Assembly (NCBI RefSeq): GCF_000380505.1
Contig: NZ_AQYH01000001.1
Coordinates: 62,001 to 126,000, forward strand
DNA: 64,000 nucleotides
Direction: 5' to 3'
DNA from: Kaistia granuli DSM 23481
GTDB taxonomy: Bacteria > Pseudomonadota > Alphaproteobacteria > Rhizobiales > Kaistiaceae
Each line of letters begins with the position of its first letter. Position 1 is the stretch's first letter. Below are positions 16,497-24,462 of this stretch, in pieces. Made by a program: the position numbers and the translations under genes. The notes below the pieces were generated by a model. That model saw only the letters and a list, made by a program, of their open reading frames with translations, did no database searches and was not told the DNA's origin.

Positions 16497-16530
16497 GCGC
16501 GTTGTCCGTCGGGCGGGGTTGCCGCCGCCA

Positions 16531-17910
16531 TCATACCAGTCCCAGCCGCTTCAGTTCCGTCTGCGTGTCGTCCAGCGTCTTGCGCGCCGAGGCGATCAGG
16601 ATCTCCGCCTCCTCGTGCGAGAGAGTGAGCGGCGGGGCGATGATCAGCGAATCCCGCACCGCCCGCATCACCAGACCGTTCCTGAGCGAGATGTCCCGCG
16701 CGATGGTGCCGACCTTGCCGGTATCCGCGAATTTCTGCGTTCGCGACGGCTTGCTGGGCACCAACTCCAAGGCGCCCATCAGCCCGGTCATGCGCGCTTC
16801 GCCGACCAACGGGTGATGGGCGAGCGTGAGCCAACGGCTCTGGAGATACGGGCCGATGTCGTCGCGCACCCGCTCGACCAGCTTCTCGTCTTCCAAAATC
16901 CTGAGGTTTTCCAGCGCCGCCGCGGCGGTGACGGGATGGGCGGAATAGGTGAAGCCGTGGTGGAATTCGCCCGCCGCGTAGAGGACATCCGCCACCTTGT
17001 CGGCGACCATGACGCCGCCAATCGGCAGGTAGCCGGAGGAGAGGCCCTTGGCGATCGGCATCAGGTCCGGCTCGATACCGAAGGTCTCGGAGCCGAACCA
17101 GTTGCCGGTGCGGCCGAAGCCGGTGATGACCTCGTCGGCGACCAGCAGGATCGCTCGCTCCGCGAGGATGCGCTTCACTTCCGGCCAGTAGGTTGCGGGC
17201 GGGATGATGACGCCGCCGGCGCCCTGGATCGGCTCGGCGACGAAGGCAGCGATCCTATCCTCGCCGATTTCGTCGATCGCCTTCTCCAGCTCGCGTGCGG
17301 CGAAGAGGCCGAATTCGTCGGGGCTCATCTCGCCGCCCTCGCCGAACCAATAGGGCTGGGCGATGTGGTGGATGCCGGGAATCGGCAGGCCGCCCTGGCT
17401 GTGGATCGACGTCATGCCGCCGAGGCTGCCGCCGCCCATCGTCGAGCCGTGATAGGCGTTGTGGCGGGCGATCAGCACCGTCTTGTCGGGCCTGCCGAGG
17501 CTCGCCCAGTAGTGGCGGACCATGCGGATCACCGTGTCGTTCGCCTCGGAGCCGGAGCCGACAAAGAAGACATGGTTGAACTGCGGCGGCGTGATCTGGG
17601 CGAGCTTCTCGCTGAGCGCGATCGCCGGCGGATGGGTCGATTTGAAGAAGGTGTTGTAGAAGGAGAGCTCGCTCATCTGCCGCTGCACGGCGTCGGCGAT
17701 CTCCTTGCGGCCGTGGCCGATATTGACGCACCAGAGCCCGGCCATGCCGTCCAGGATGCGGTTGCCCTCGGAATCCCAGATCCAGGAGCCTTCGGCCCGC
17801 ACGACGACGCGGCTGCCCTCGGCGTTCAAGCTCTTCATGTCGGAAAAGGCGTGGATGTGGTGCGCTGCGTCGCGGGCGCGGTAGTCGGCGGTGACGTTCG
17901 ATTGCGTCAT
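16531..17910 (-). CDS. Class III aminotransferase, putrescine-pyruvate type (SpuC-like)
   Basis: The 459-residue PLP enzyme has the PLP-Lys in PDLMPIAKGLSSGYLPIGG, the AcOAT family signature LLVADEVITGFGRTGNWFG, and GSGSEANDTVIRM for the phosphate. This subgroup transfers the amino group of putrescine or related omega-amines to pyruvate. Lying between the gamma-glutamylputrescine synthetase and oxidase, it offers a second, direct transamination route, or acts on a glutamylated intermediate; which one is not visible from sequence. Omega-amino acid:pyruvate transaminase is an alternative name. Likely co-transcribed with its neighbours (34 and 82 bp gaps). Confidence 0.85.
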   Translation of the reverse strand: MTQSNVTADYRARDAAHHIHAFSDMKSLNAEGSRVVVRAEGSWIWDSEGNRILDGMAGLWCVNIGHGRKEIADAVQRQMSELSFYNTFFKSTHPPAIALSEKLAQITPPQFNHVFFVGSGSEANDTVIRMVRHYWASLGRPDKTVLIARHNAYHGSTMGGGSLGGMTSIHSQGGLPIPGIHHIAQPYWFGEGGEMSPDEFGLFAARELEKAIDEIGEDRIAAFVAEPIQGAGGVIIPPATYWPEVKRILAERAILLVADEVITGFGRTGNWFGSETFGIEPDLMPIAKGLSSGYLPIGGVMVADKVADVLYAAGEFHHGFTYSAHPVTAAAALENLRILEDEKLVERVRDDIGPYLQSRWLTLAHHPLVGEARMTGLMGALELVPSKPSRTQKFADTGKVGTIARDISLRNGLVMRAVRDSLIIAPPLTLSHEEAEILIASARKTLDDTQTELKRLGLV

Positions 17911-17992
17911 GTGGGTCGGTCCGGTTGCGGAAATCCCGATCCGTTGCCGGCAGCGGCCGGCAACGGCAGAGTCTGGGTTGGCGCGGGCGCCC

Positions 17993-19393
17993 TCAGACGT
18001 TCAGCAGCAGGAATTCGCGTTCCCACGGACTGATGACCTGCATGAAGGTCTCGTATTCGGCGCGCTTGATCGCGCCATAGGTGGCGACGAAGCGCTCGCC
18101 GAAGATCTCCGCCAGCTCTTCCTGCTCCTCGAACAGCGCCACCGCCTCGAGCAGACCACGCGGCAGGTCGATCTCGTCGGAATTGGCCGAACCGGTGACC
18201 GGGTCGCCGACCTTCAGTCCTTCCATCAGGCCGAGATAGCCGCAGGCGAGCGACGCGGCGATGGCGAGATAGGGGTTGGCGTCGGAGGAGGGAAGTCGGT
18301 TTTCGAGACGCCGTCCGGCCGGGTTGGAGTTCGGTACCCGCAGGCCGACGGTGCGGTTGTCGTAGCCCCATTGCGTGTTGACCGGCGCCGACGACGAGCG
18401 CACCAGGCGGCGGTAGGAATTCACATAGGGCGCCAGCATGCAGAGCACGGCCGGCAGATATTTCTGCGAGCCGCCGATGAAGGCGAAGAACTTCGAGGTC
18501 GGGTTGCCTTCCTCGTCGGAGAAGATGTTCTGCCCGGTCGCCACGTCGATGACGGACTGGTGGATGTGCATGGCCGAGCCCGGCTCGCGCGACATCGGCT
18601 TCGCCATGAAGGTGGCGTACATGTCGTGCCGCAGCGCCGCCTCGCGGATCGTGCGCTTGAACAGGAAGACCTGGTCGGCGAGTGCTAGGGGGTCGCCATG
18701 CAGGAGATTGATCTCCATCTGGGCCGCGCCTTCCTCGTGGATCAGCGTGTCGATCTCGAGGCCCTGGGCTTCGGAGAAATCGTAGATATCGTCGAACAAA
18801 TCGTCGAATTCGTTGATCGCGGCGATCGAATAGGACTGCCGTGCCGCCTCGGGCCGGCCGGAGCGGCCGGTCGGCGGCTCGAGCTGGTAGTCCGGGTCGG
18901 TGTTCGGCTTGACCAGGTAGAATTCGAGCTCCGGCGCCACCACGGGCTGCCAGCCCTGATGGGCATAGAGCTCGACGATGCGGCGCAGCACCTGGCGCGG
19001 CGCCGTCTCGACCGAACGGCCGTCGCGATGATAACCGTCATGGATCACCTGCGCCGTCGGATCGGTCTCCCACGGCACGACACAGAGCGTCGACAGGTCC
19101 GGCTCGAACATCACGTCTTGATCGGCTGCGTCGCTCTGGAAGCGGTCATCGTCGTCCGGATAGTCGCCGGTGATGGTCTGGTTCAGGATCGAGCCCGGCA
19201 TCGACATGGTCGGCCCGGCCAGGAACTTCTGCACCGGCATCATCTTGCCGCGGGCGACGCCGGCCTGATCCGGGACGACGCATTCGATGTCCTCGATGCC
19301 GCGCGCCTTGAGCCAGTCCCGTGCCTCGTCCAGCGATTTGACGCCGCGGACACTGCCATCGGCCGCCTTGGCGCCCTTCTTCCGTTTTGCCAC
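17993..19393 (-). CDS. puuA: Glutamine synthetase family, gamma-glutamylputrescine synthetase
   Basis: The 466-residue enzyme joins glutamate to putrescine with ATP. It shows glutamine-synthetase catalytic blocks: the metal-binding APELEFYLVKP, the HIHQSV motif with its ligand His, NSYRRLVRSSSAPVNTQWGYDNRT, and RLENRLPSSDANPYLAIAA. Neighbouring polyamine genes favour the PuuA/SpuI role over nitrogen assimilation. GTG 19393 is selected because GAGGGA lies 6 bases upstream, giving MAKRKKGAKAADGS; the longer ATG frame to 19438 has no ribosome site. It is first gene of the operon, divergent from the putrescine importer. Confidence 0.88.
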   Translation of the reverse strand: MAKRKKGAKAADGSVRGVKSLDEARDWLKARGIEDIECVVPDQAGVARGKMMPVQKFLAGPTMSMPGSILNQTITGDYPDDDDRFQSDAADQDVMFEPDLSTLCVVPWETDPTAQVIHDGYHRDGRSVETAPRQVLRRIVELYAHQGWQPVVAPELEFYLVKPNTDPDYQLEPPTGRSGRPEAARQSYSIAAINEFDDLFDDIYDFSEAQGLEIDTLIHEEGAAQMEINLLHGDPLALADQVFLFKRTIREAALRHDMYATFMAKPMSREPGSAMHIHQSVIDVATGQNIFSDEEGNPTSKFFAFIGGSQKYLPAVLCMLAPYVNSYRRLVRSSSAPVNTQWGYDNRTVGLRVPNSNPAGRRLENRLPSSDANPYLAIAASLACGYLGLMEGLKVGDPVTGSANSDEIDLPRGLLEAVALFEEQEELAEIFGERFVATYGAIKRAEYETFMQVISPWEREFLLLNV

Positions 19394-19530
19394 GATATTC
19401 CCTCGGCTCTCATGCGACCGTCGATGGAGTGTCGCCACGGCTGAAGCTTAGTCAACTCGCCACGGTTTGACATGCGGCTTCAGGTCGTTGCGGACGGACG
19501 CGATAAACGGTTGAGGTAGCGGAAAAAGCC

Positions 19531-19552
19531 TTCTAACGTCTGAATCTTAGAA
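19531..19552. promoter_or_regulatory. Dyad between puuA and potF (candidate polyamine operator)
   Basis: TTCTAA (19531-19536) and TTAGAA (19547-19552) form a perfect 6-bp inverted repeat with a 10-base spacer in the 210-base divergent gap. It lies 52 bases before potF and 138 before puuA, suited to joint control of import and catabolism. No regulator gene is adjacent. Confidence 0.4.
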
Positions 19553-19603
19553 TGGTTTTGTGGCCGGCTCGTTGGTGCTGCCCGGTCCGTCTTGGGGAAG
19601 TCA

Positions 19604-20704
19604 ATGATCAAGCATGCCCTTAGTGGCGTCGCTCTTTCAGCGATGCTGGCAGTCGGAGTTTCAAACGTCGCGCAGGCCGCTGACAAGGAACTCCATATCT
19701 TCAACTGGTCCGACTATATCGACACGTCGATCATCGAGGATTTCACCAAGGAAACCGGCATCAAGGTCGTCTATGACGTCTACGATTCGATGGAAATCCT
19801 CGAAACGAAGATGCTGGCCGGCGGTTCGGGCTACGACATCGTCGTGCCGACCGATCGCAATCTGAAGCGCCTGATCGACGTCGGCGTTTTCCAGCCGCTC
19901 GACAAGTCGAAGATCCCGAACCTCTCCCACATGTGGGACGAGATCACGAACCGTCTCGCCACCTACGATCCCGGCAACGAGATCGCCGTGAACTACATGT
20001 GGGGCACGACGGGCACCGGCTATAATGTGAACAAGATCAAGGAGATCATGCCGGACGCGCCGGTCGACTCCATGGACATGTTCTTCAAGCCGGAAGTGGT
20101 GTCGAAGTTCAAGGATTGCGGCGTCTACATGCTGGATTCGCCGGATGACGTGATCCCGGCCGCCCTCAGCTATCTGGGCCTGCCACCGGATTCCAAGGAT
20201 CCGGCCGAGATCGAGAAGGCAGGCGAGCTGCTGATGTCGATCCGTCCCTATATCCGCAAGTTCCATTCGTCGGAATTCATCCAGGGCCTCGCCAATGGCG
20301 ATATCTGCCTGGCCTTCGGCTATTCCGGCGATGTCATCCAGGCCCGCGACCGCGCCGCGGAAGCCGACAACAAGGTCGAGATCGCCTATTCGATCCCCAA
20401 GGAAGGCGCGTTGCTCTGGATGGATTCGATGGCCATCCCGAAGGACGCCCCGAACCCCGAGGCGGCGCTCGCTTTCATCAACTACATCCAGAAGCCGGAA
20501 GTGATCGCCAAGGCGACGAACTACGTCTCCTATGCGAACGGCAACAAGGATTCCCAGGCCTTCATCAGCAAGGAGATCCTCGACGACAAGACGATCTACC
20601 CGGATGAAGCCGTGATGAAGAAGCTCTACACCACGACGCCGAACGACCCGAAGGTCCAGCGGGTGGTCACCCGGCTCTGGACCAAGATCAAGAGCGGCAC
20701 CTGA
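19604..20704 (+). CDS. potF: Putrescine ABC transporter periplasmic binding protein
   Basis: The 366-residue binding protein has signal peptide MIKHALSGVALSAMLAVGVSNVAQA. The mature start is ADKELHIFNWSDYIDTSIIEDF, the PotD/PotF signature, and the body keeps YSIPKEGALLWMDSMAIPKDAPNPEAAL, which forms part of the polyamine pocket in the family. Start ATG 19604 follows GGGGAAG (19594-19600). Gene order potF-G-H-I equals the enterobacterial putrescine system, and the divergent operon encodes the first catabolic enzymes, so putrescine is the expected ligand. Confidence 0.93.
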   Translation: MIKHALSGVALSAMLAVGVSNVAQAADKELHIFNWSDYIDTSIIEDFTKETGIKVVYDVYDSMEILETKMLAGGSGYDIVVPTDRNLKRLIDVGVFQPLDKSKIPNLSHMWDEITNRLATYDPGNEIAVNYMWGTTGTGYNVNKIKEIMPDAPVDSMDMFFKPEVVSKFKDCGVYMLDSPDDVIPAALSYLGLPPDSKDPAEIEKAGELLMSIRPYIRKFHSSEFIQGLANGDICLAFGYSGDVIQARDRAAEADNKVEIAYSIPKEGALLWMDSMAIPKDAPNPEAALAFINYIQKPEVIAKATNYVSYANGNKDSQAFISKEILDDKTIYPDEAVMKKLYTTTPNDPKVQRVVTRLWTKIKSGT

Positions 20705-20716
20705 CCCAGTGGACAA

Positions 20717-20745
20717 AAGAGGCCCGGTCTAGTACCGGGCCTCTT
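20717..20745 (+). promoter_or_regulatory. Hairpin between potF and potG
   Basis: Perfect 12-bp arms AAGAGGCCCGGT (20717-20728) and ACCGGGCCTCTT (20734-20745) around a 5-nt loop, starting 13 bases after the potF stop and 34 before the potG start. It is followed by CACGATAGG, not a U-run, so partial termination or 3'-end protection of the potF message is more likely than full termination. Confidence 0.75.
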
Positions 20746-20778
20746 CACGATAGGAATGGAACGCGAGCTGGAGGCCTC

Positions 20779-21948
20779 ATGGCAGGGAAGTCGCTAACGG
20801 CCGGCAAATCGCTCGGACCTGTCCGGCGGGCGTTTGCGCCCTGGAACGATCCGGCGGCCAAGCCCTTCATCCAGTTCCAGAACGTCACCAAGACATTCGG
20901 TGATTTCACCGCCGTCGACGATCTCTCGCTCAACATCTACGAGCGCGAGTTTTTCGCGCTGCTCGGGCCGTCGGGCTGCGGCAAGACCACCCTGATGCGC
21001 ATGATCGCCGGCTTCGAGGAGCCGACCAGCGGCCATGTCATGCTCGACGGACAGGATCTCGTCGGCGTGCCGCCCTACCGGCGGCCGACCAACATGATGT
21101 TCCAGTCCTACGCGCTGTTCCCGCACATGAACGTCTGGGACAACATCGCCTTCGGCCTGAAGCAGGACGGCATGGCGAAGGCCGATATCGCGACCCGCGT
21201 CGACGAGATGCTGGCGCTGGTCAAGCTCGAGAAATTTGCCCGGCGCAAGCCGCACCAACTCTCCGGCGGCCAGAAGCAGCGCGTCGCGCTCGCCCGCTCG
21301 CTGGCCAAAAAGCCGAAGGTCCTGCTGCTCGACGAGCCGCTCGGCGCGCTCGACAAGAAACTGCGCGAGGAGACCCAGTTCGAGCTGATCGACCTGCAGG
21401 TCCGGCTCGGCATGACCTTCGTCATCGTCACGCACGACCAGGAAGAGGCGATGACCGTCGCCGACCGCATCGCCCTCATGGACCAGGGCAAGATCGTCCA
21501 GATCGCGACGCCCGGCGAGATCTACGAGCAGCCGAATTCGCGCTATGTCGCGGATTTCATTGGTGACATTAACATCCTCGAAGGCAAGGTCACCTCGACC
21601 GAGGGTGGCGTCGCGACGCTCGACTGCATCGGCACCGGCGCCAAGGTGCAGGTGACCCAGGATGGCGGCGCCAAGTTGGGCGACGAGGCCTGGTTCGCGA
21701 TCCGGCCGGAGAAGGTCAGCATCTCGCTGACACCGCCGGAGGACCCCTCCGTCAACGCCGTCTCCGGCGAGGTGTGGGACATCGGCTATCTGGGCGATGT
21801 CTCGATCTACCATATCCGCCTCGCCACCGGCGCGACGGTCAAGTCGACGATCACCAACACCACCCGCCTCGTCTCGCGGCCGATTACGTGGGAGGACAAG
21901 GTCTGGCTGACATGGTCGCGTGACGGCGGCGTCGTGCTGACGAGGTGA
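20779..21948 (+). CDS. potG: Putrescine ABC transporter ATP-binding protein
   Basis: The 389-residue ATPase has Walker A GPSGCGKTTLMRMI, signature LSGGQKQRVALARSL, Walker B VLLLDEPLGALDKKL, and a C-terminal TOBE region (about 290-389) typical of PotA/PotG. It drives putrescine uptake through the two permeases encoded next. The first 30 residues precede the domain and match PotG's leader. The following gene starts 4 bases after the stop. Confidence 0.93.
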   Translation: MAGKSLTAGKSLGPVRRAFAPWNDPAAKPFIQFQNVTKTFGDFTAVDDLSLNIYEREFFALLGPSGCGKTTLMRMIAGFEEPTSGHVMLDGQDLVGVPPYRRPTNMMFQSYALFPHMNVWDNIAFGLKQDGMAKADIATRVDEMLALVKLEKFARRKPHQLSGGQKQRVALARSLAKKPKVLLLDEPLGALDKKLREETQFELIDLQVRLGMTFVIVTHDQEEAMTVADRIALMDQGKIVQIATPGEIYEQPNSRYVADFIGDINILEGKVTSTEGGVATLDCIGTGAKVQVTQDGGAKLGDEAWFAIRPEKVSISLTPPEDPSVNAVSGEVWDIGYLGDVSIYHIRLATGATVKSTITNTTRLVSRPITWEDKVWLTWSRDGGVVLTR

Positions 21949-21952
21949 TGGG

Positions 21953-22870
21953 ATGGCAATGACGACGACGGGCGCTCCGGGACGCGGCTGGCTCCGATGG
22001 CTGGTCGTCGCGATTCCGTATCTCTGGCTGATCGTGCTGTTCCTGGCGCCGTTCCTGATCGTCCTGAAGATCTCGTTCTCGACGACGGCAATCGCCATGC
22101 CGCCCTATACGCCGGCGCTCGACCTTTCGGCCGGGCTGGGAGCGCTCTGGGAGCAGATCCAGGAATTCACCTTCGACAACTACATCTTCCTGACCGAAGA
22201 TTCGCTCTACCTCCAGTCCTACCTGTCGAGCCTGAAGATCGCGGCGATCTCGACTTTCCTGATCCTGCTCGTCGGCTATCCGATCGCCTATGGCATGGCG
22301 CGGGCCAGGCGCGAGTGGCGACCAACCCTGCTGATGCTGGTGATCCTGCCGTTCTGGACCTCGTTCCTGATCCGCGTCTATGCGTGGATCGGCATCCTGA
22401 AGCCGGAGGGCCTGCTCAACCAGATGCTGCTCGGCCTCGGCGTCATCAGCGAGCCGCTCAACATCCTGCCGTCGACGCTCGCCGTCTATATCGGCATCGT
22501 CTACTCCTACCTGCCCTTCATGATCCTGCCGCTCTACGCCACGCTGGAGAAGCTCGACGAGACGCTGCTGGAGGCCGCCGCCGACCTCGGCTGCCCGCCC
22601 ATCCAGGCGTTCTGGAAGATCACCTTCCCGCTCTCGATCCCAGGCGTCGTCGCCGGCTGCTTCCTGGTCTTCATCCCGGCCGTCGGCGAGTTCGTCATTC
22701 CGGATCTGCTCGGCGGCTCCGATACGCTGATGATCGGCAAGACGCTTTGGGCCGAGTTCTTCTCCAATCGTGACTGGCCGGTGTCGTCCGCCGTCGCTGT
22801 CGTGCTGCTGGCGATCCTGGTGGTGCCGATCATGCTGTTCCAGAATGCCCAGAAGAAAGCGTCGGAGTAG
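21953..22870 (+). CDS. potH: Putrescine ABC transporter permease 1
   Basis: This 305-residue inner-membrane permease has six hydrophobic segments. The ATPase-contact EAA loop is LEKLDETLLEAAADLGCPPIQAFWKITFPLSIPG (about residues 198-231). The N-terminal stretch WLRWLVVAIPYLWLIVLFLAPFLIVLKISFS is typical of PotB/PotH. It pairs with the second permease to form the channel. The gap to potI is 63 bases, slightly larger than the rest of the operon. Confidence 0.92.
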   Translation: MAMTTTGAPGRGWLRWLVVAIPYLWLIVLFLAPFLIVLKISFSTTAIAMPPYTPALDLSAGLGALWEQIQEFTFDNYIFLTEDSLYLQSYLSSLKIAAISTFLILLVGYPIAYGMARARREWRPTLLMLVILPFWTSFLIRVYAWIGILKPEGLLNQMLLGLGVISEPLNILPSTLAVYIGIVYSYLPFMILPLYATLEKLDETLLEAAADLGCPPIQAFWKITFPLSIPGVVAGCFLVFIPAVGEFVIPDLLGGSDTLMIGKTLWAEFFSNRDWPVSSAVAVVLLAILVVPIMLFQNAQKKASE

Positions 22871-22933
22871 GCCCATGCTGACAAGTTCGCTTTCGTCCGG
22901 TCTTCCGGGACCGAACTGGCGGGGAGAGACGCG

Positions 22934-23755
22934 ATGAGGCGCGGCCCGTCCTGGTTCAACATCACGGCGATCACGCTCGGCTTCGCCTTCCTCTATCTGC
23001 CGATCGTCCTCCTGGTGATCTATTCCTTTAACGCCTCCAAGCTGGTGACGGTCTGGGGTGGCTTCTCGACTAAGTGGTACGTCTCGCTGCTGTCGAACCA
23101 GGGGCTGCTCGACGCCGCCTGGGTGACGATCCGCGTGGCGCTCCTGTCGGCGACGCTGGCGACCGTCCTCGGCACGCTGGCGGCGATCGCGCTGGTGCGC
23201 TTTGGCCGCTTTCCCGGTGGCACGTTGTTCTCGGGCATGGTCTATGCGCCGCTGGTGATGCCCGAGGTGATCACCGGCCTCGCCATGCTGCTGCTGTTCG
23301 TCGCCATCGGCTTTGCGCGCGGGTTCTGGACCCTGACGCTGGCCCACATCACCTTTTCCATGTGTTTCGTCGCCGTGGTGGTGCAGTCGCGCCTGATCAC
23401 CTTCGACCGCAGCCTGGAAGAGGCGGCGCTCGATCTCGGCTGCCCGCCGTTCAAGACCTTCTTCACCATCACGCTGCCGCTGATCCTCCCGGCCGTGGTG
23501 GCGGGCTGGATGCTCGCCTTTACCCTGTCGCTTGACGACCTCGTCATCTCGAGCTTCACGACGGGACCAGGCGCCACGACGCTGCCGATGAAGATCTACA
23601 GTCAGGTCCGGCTCGGCGTGACGCCGGAGATCAATGCCATCTGTTCGATCCTGATCGGCATCGTCGCCACCGGCGTCATCATCGCCTCGATCGTCACCAA
23701 GCGCCGCGAAGTCGAGCGCCAGCGGGCCGAACGCCTCGCCTTGCAGATCGGTTGA
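22934..23755 (+). CDS. potI: Putrescine ABC transporter permease 2
   Basis: This 273-residue permease has six hydrophobic segments and the EAA loop SLEEAALDLGCPPFKTFFTITLPLILPA. The N-terminus LGFAFLYLPIVLLVIYSFNASKLVTVWGGFSTKWYVSL is the characteristic PotC/PotI start. GAGAG at 22924-22928 precedes the ATG. It is last gene of the putrescine import operon; a promoter for the next gene follows immediately, so the operon most likely ends here. Confidence 0.93.
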   Translation: MRRGPSWFNITAITLGFAFLYLPIVLLVIYSFNASKLVTVWGGFSTKWYVSLLSNQGLLDAAWVTIRVALLSATLATVLGTLAAIALVRFGRFPGGTLFSGMVYAPLVMPEVITGLAMLLLFVAIGFARGFWTLTLAHITFSMCFVAVVVQSRLITFDRSLEEAALDLGCPPFKTFFTITLPLILPAVVAGWMLAFTLSLDDLVISSFTTGPGATTLPMKIYSQVRLGVTPEINAICSILIGIVATGVIIASIVTKRREVERQRAERLALQIG

Positions 23756-23775
23756 CGCACCGCCAACTATTTTGC

Positions 23776-23814
23776 CCGGGTAATATTGACGATTTGATTA
23801 TATCCGGGTAAATT
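23776..23814 (+). promoter_or_regulatory. Promoter of the DUF2239 gene with paired CCGGGTAA boxes
   Basis: A good sigma70-type pair is seen: TTGACG (23786-23791), 17-base spacer, TAAATT (23809-23814). Two direct copies of CCGGGTAA sit at 23776-23783, just upstream of the -35, and at 23804-23811, overlapping the -10, 28 bases apart. The region is notably AT-rich for this genome. The layout suggests repression by a protein that binds both boxes. Confidence 0.6.
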
Positions 23815-23842
23815 CTGCCCCTGTCATTCAGAGGGTATGAAA

Positions 23843-24442
23843 ATGAGCGTCGCCAGGACCATCTATTGCACGGCCTTCCAGGGCCTGACGCGGATTGCCT
23901 CCGGCGTGCTGCCGGAGGTGGCGCTGAAGAGCAAGCAAGCCATGGAGCAGGGCGGCGAGCCGATCCTGCTGTTCGACGACGAGACCAGCCGGCCGATCGA
24001 GGTCGATTTTCGCGGTTCGTCCAGCGATGTGCTGGCGCGCCTGCAGGAGGCTTCGGCGGAATCCACCCAGCCGGCGGAGGCTGCCTCCCCCGCGCGCGGT
24101 CCCGGTCGGCCGAAACTCGGCGTCGTGGCGCGCGAGGTCACGCTGTTGCCGCGTCATTGGGAGTGGCTGACCCGCCAGCCCGGCGGCGCCTCCGTCACGC
24201 TGCGCCGACTGGTCGACGAGGCCCGGCGCGCCTCGGAGGGCCAGGACCGTGTCCGGCAGGCGCAGGAGGCGACGCTTCGCTTCATGACGGCGATGGCCGG
24301 CGACCTGCCCCGCTATGAGGACGCCACACGGGCGCTGTTCGCCGGCGATCGGACCCGCTTCGGGCAACTGATCGAGGGCTGGCCGGTTGACGTCCGGGAC
24401 CATATCGAAAAGCTCGCCGGTCCCGCCTTCGAAGCTGCCTGA
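23843..24442 (+). CDS. DUF2239 family protein
   Basis: This 199-residue cytoplasmic protein is recognised as DUF2239 from ARTIYCTAFQGLTRIASG at the N-terminus, a middle linker rich in Pro/Ala (STQPAEAASPARGPGRPKLGVVAREVTLLPRHWEWL), and a C-terminal helical part (VTLRRLVDEARR...). GRPKLGVVAREVTLLPRHWEWL resembles small DNA-binding/YdeI-like modules, and a regulatory role is possible but unproven. ATG 23843 is preferred over 23837 because GAGGG lies 7 bases before it. It has its own promoter with paired motifs. The MATE gene follows 20 bases later. Confidence 0.8.
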   Translation: MSVARTIYCTAFQGLTRIASGVLPEVALKSKQAMEQGGEPILLFDDETSRPIEVDFRGSSSDVLARLQEASAESTQPAEAASPARGPGRPKLGVVAREVTLLPRHWEWLTRQPGGASVTLRRLVDEARRASEGQDRVRQAQEATLRFMTAMAGDLPRYEDATRALFAGDRTRFGQLIEGWPVDVRDHIEKLAGPAFEAA

Positions 24443-24462
24443 TCCGTTCCTCGGAGAATTCC

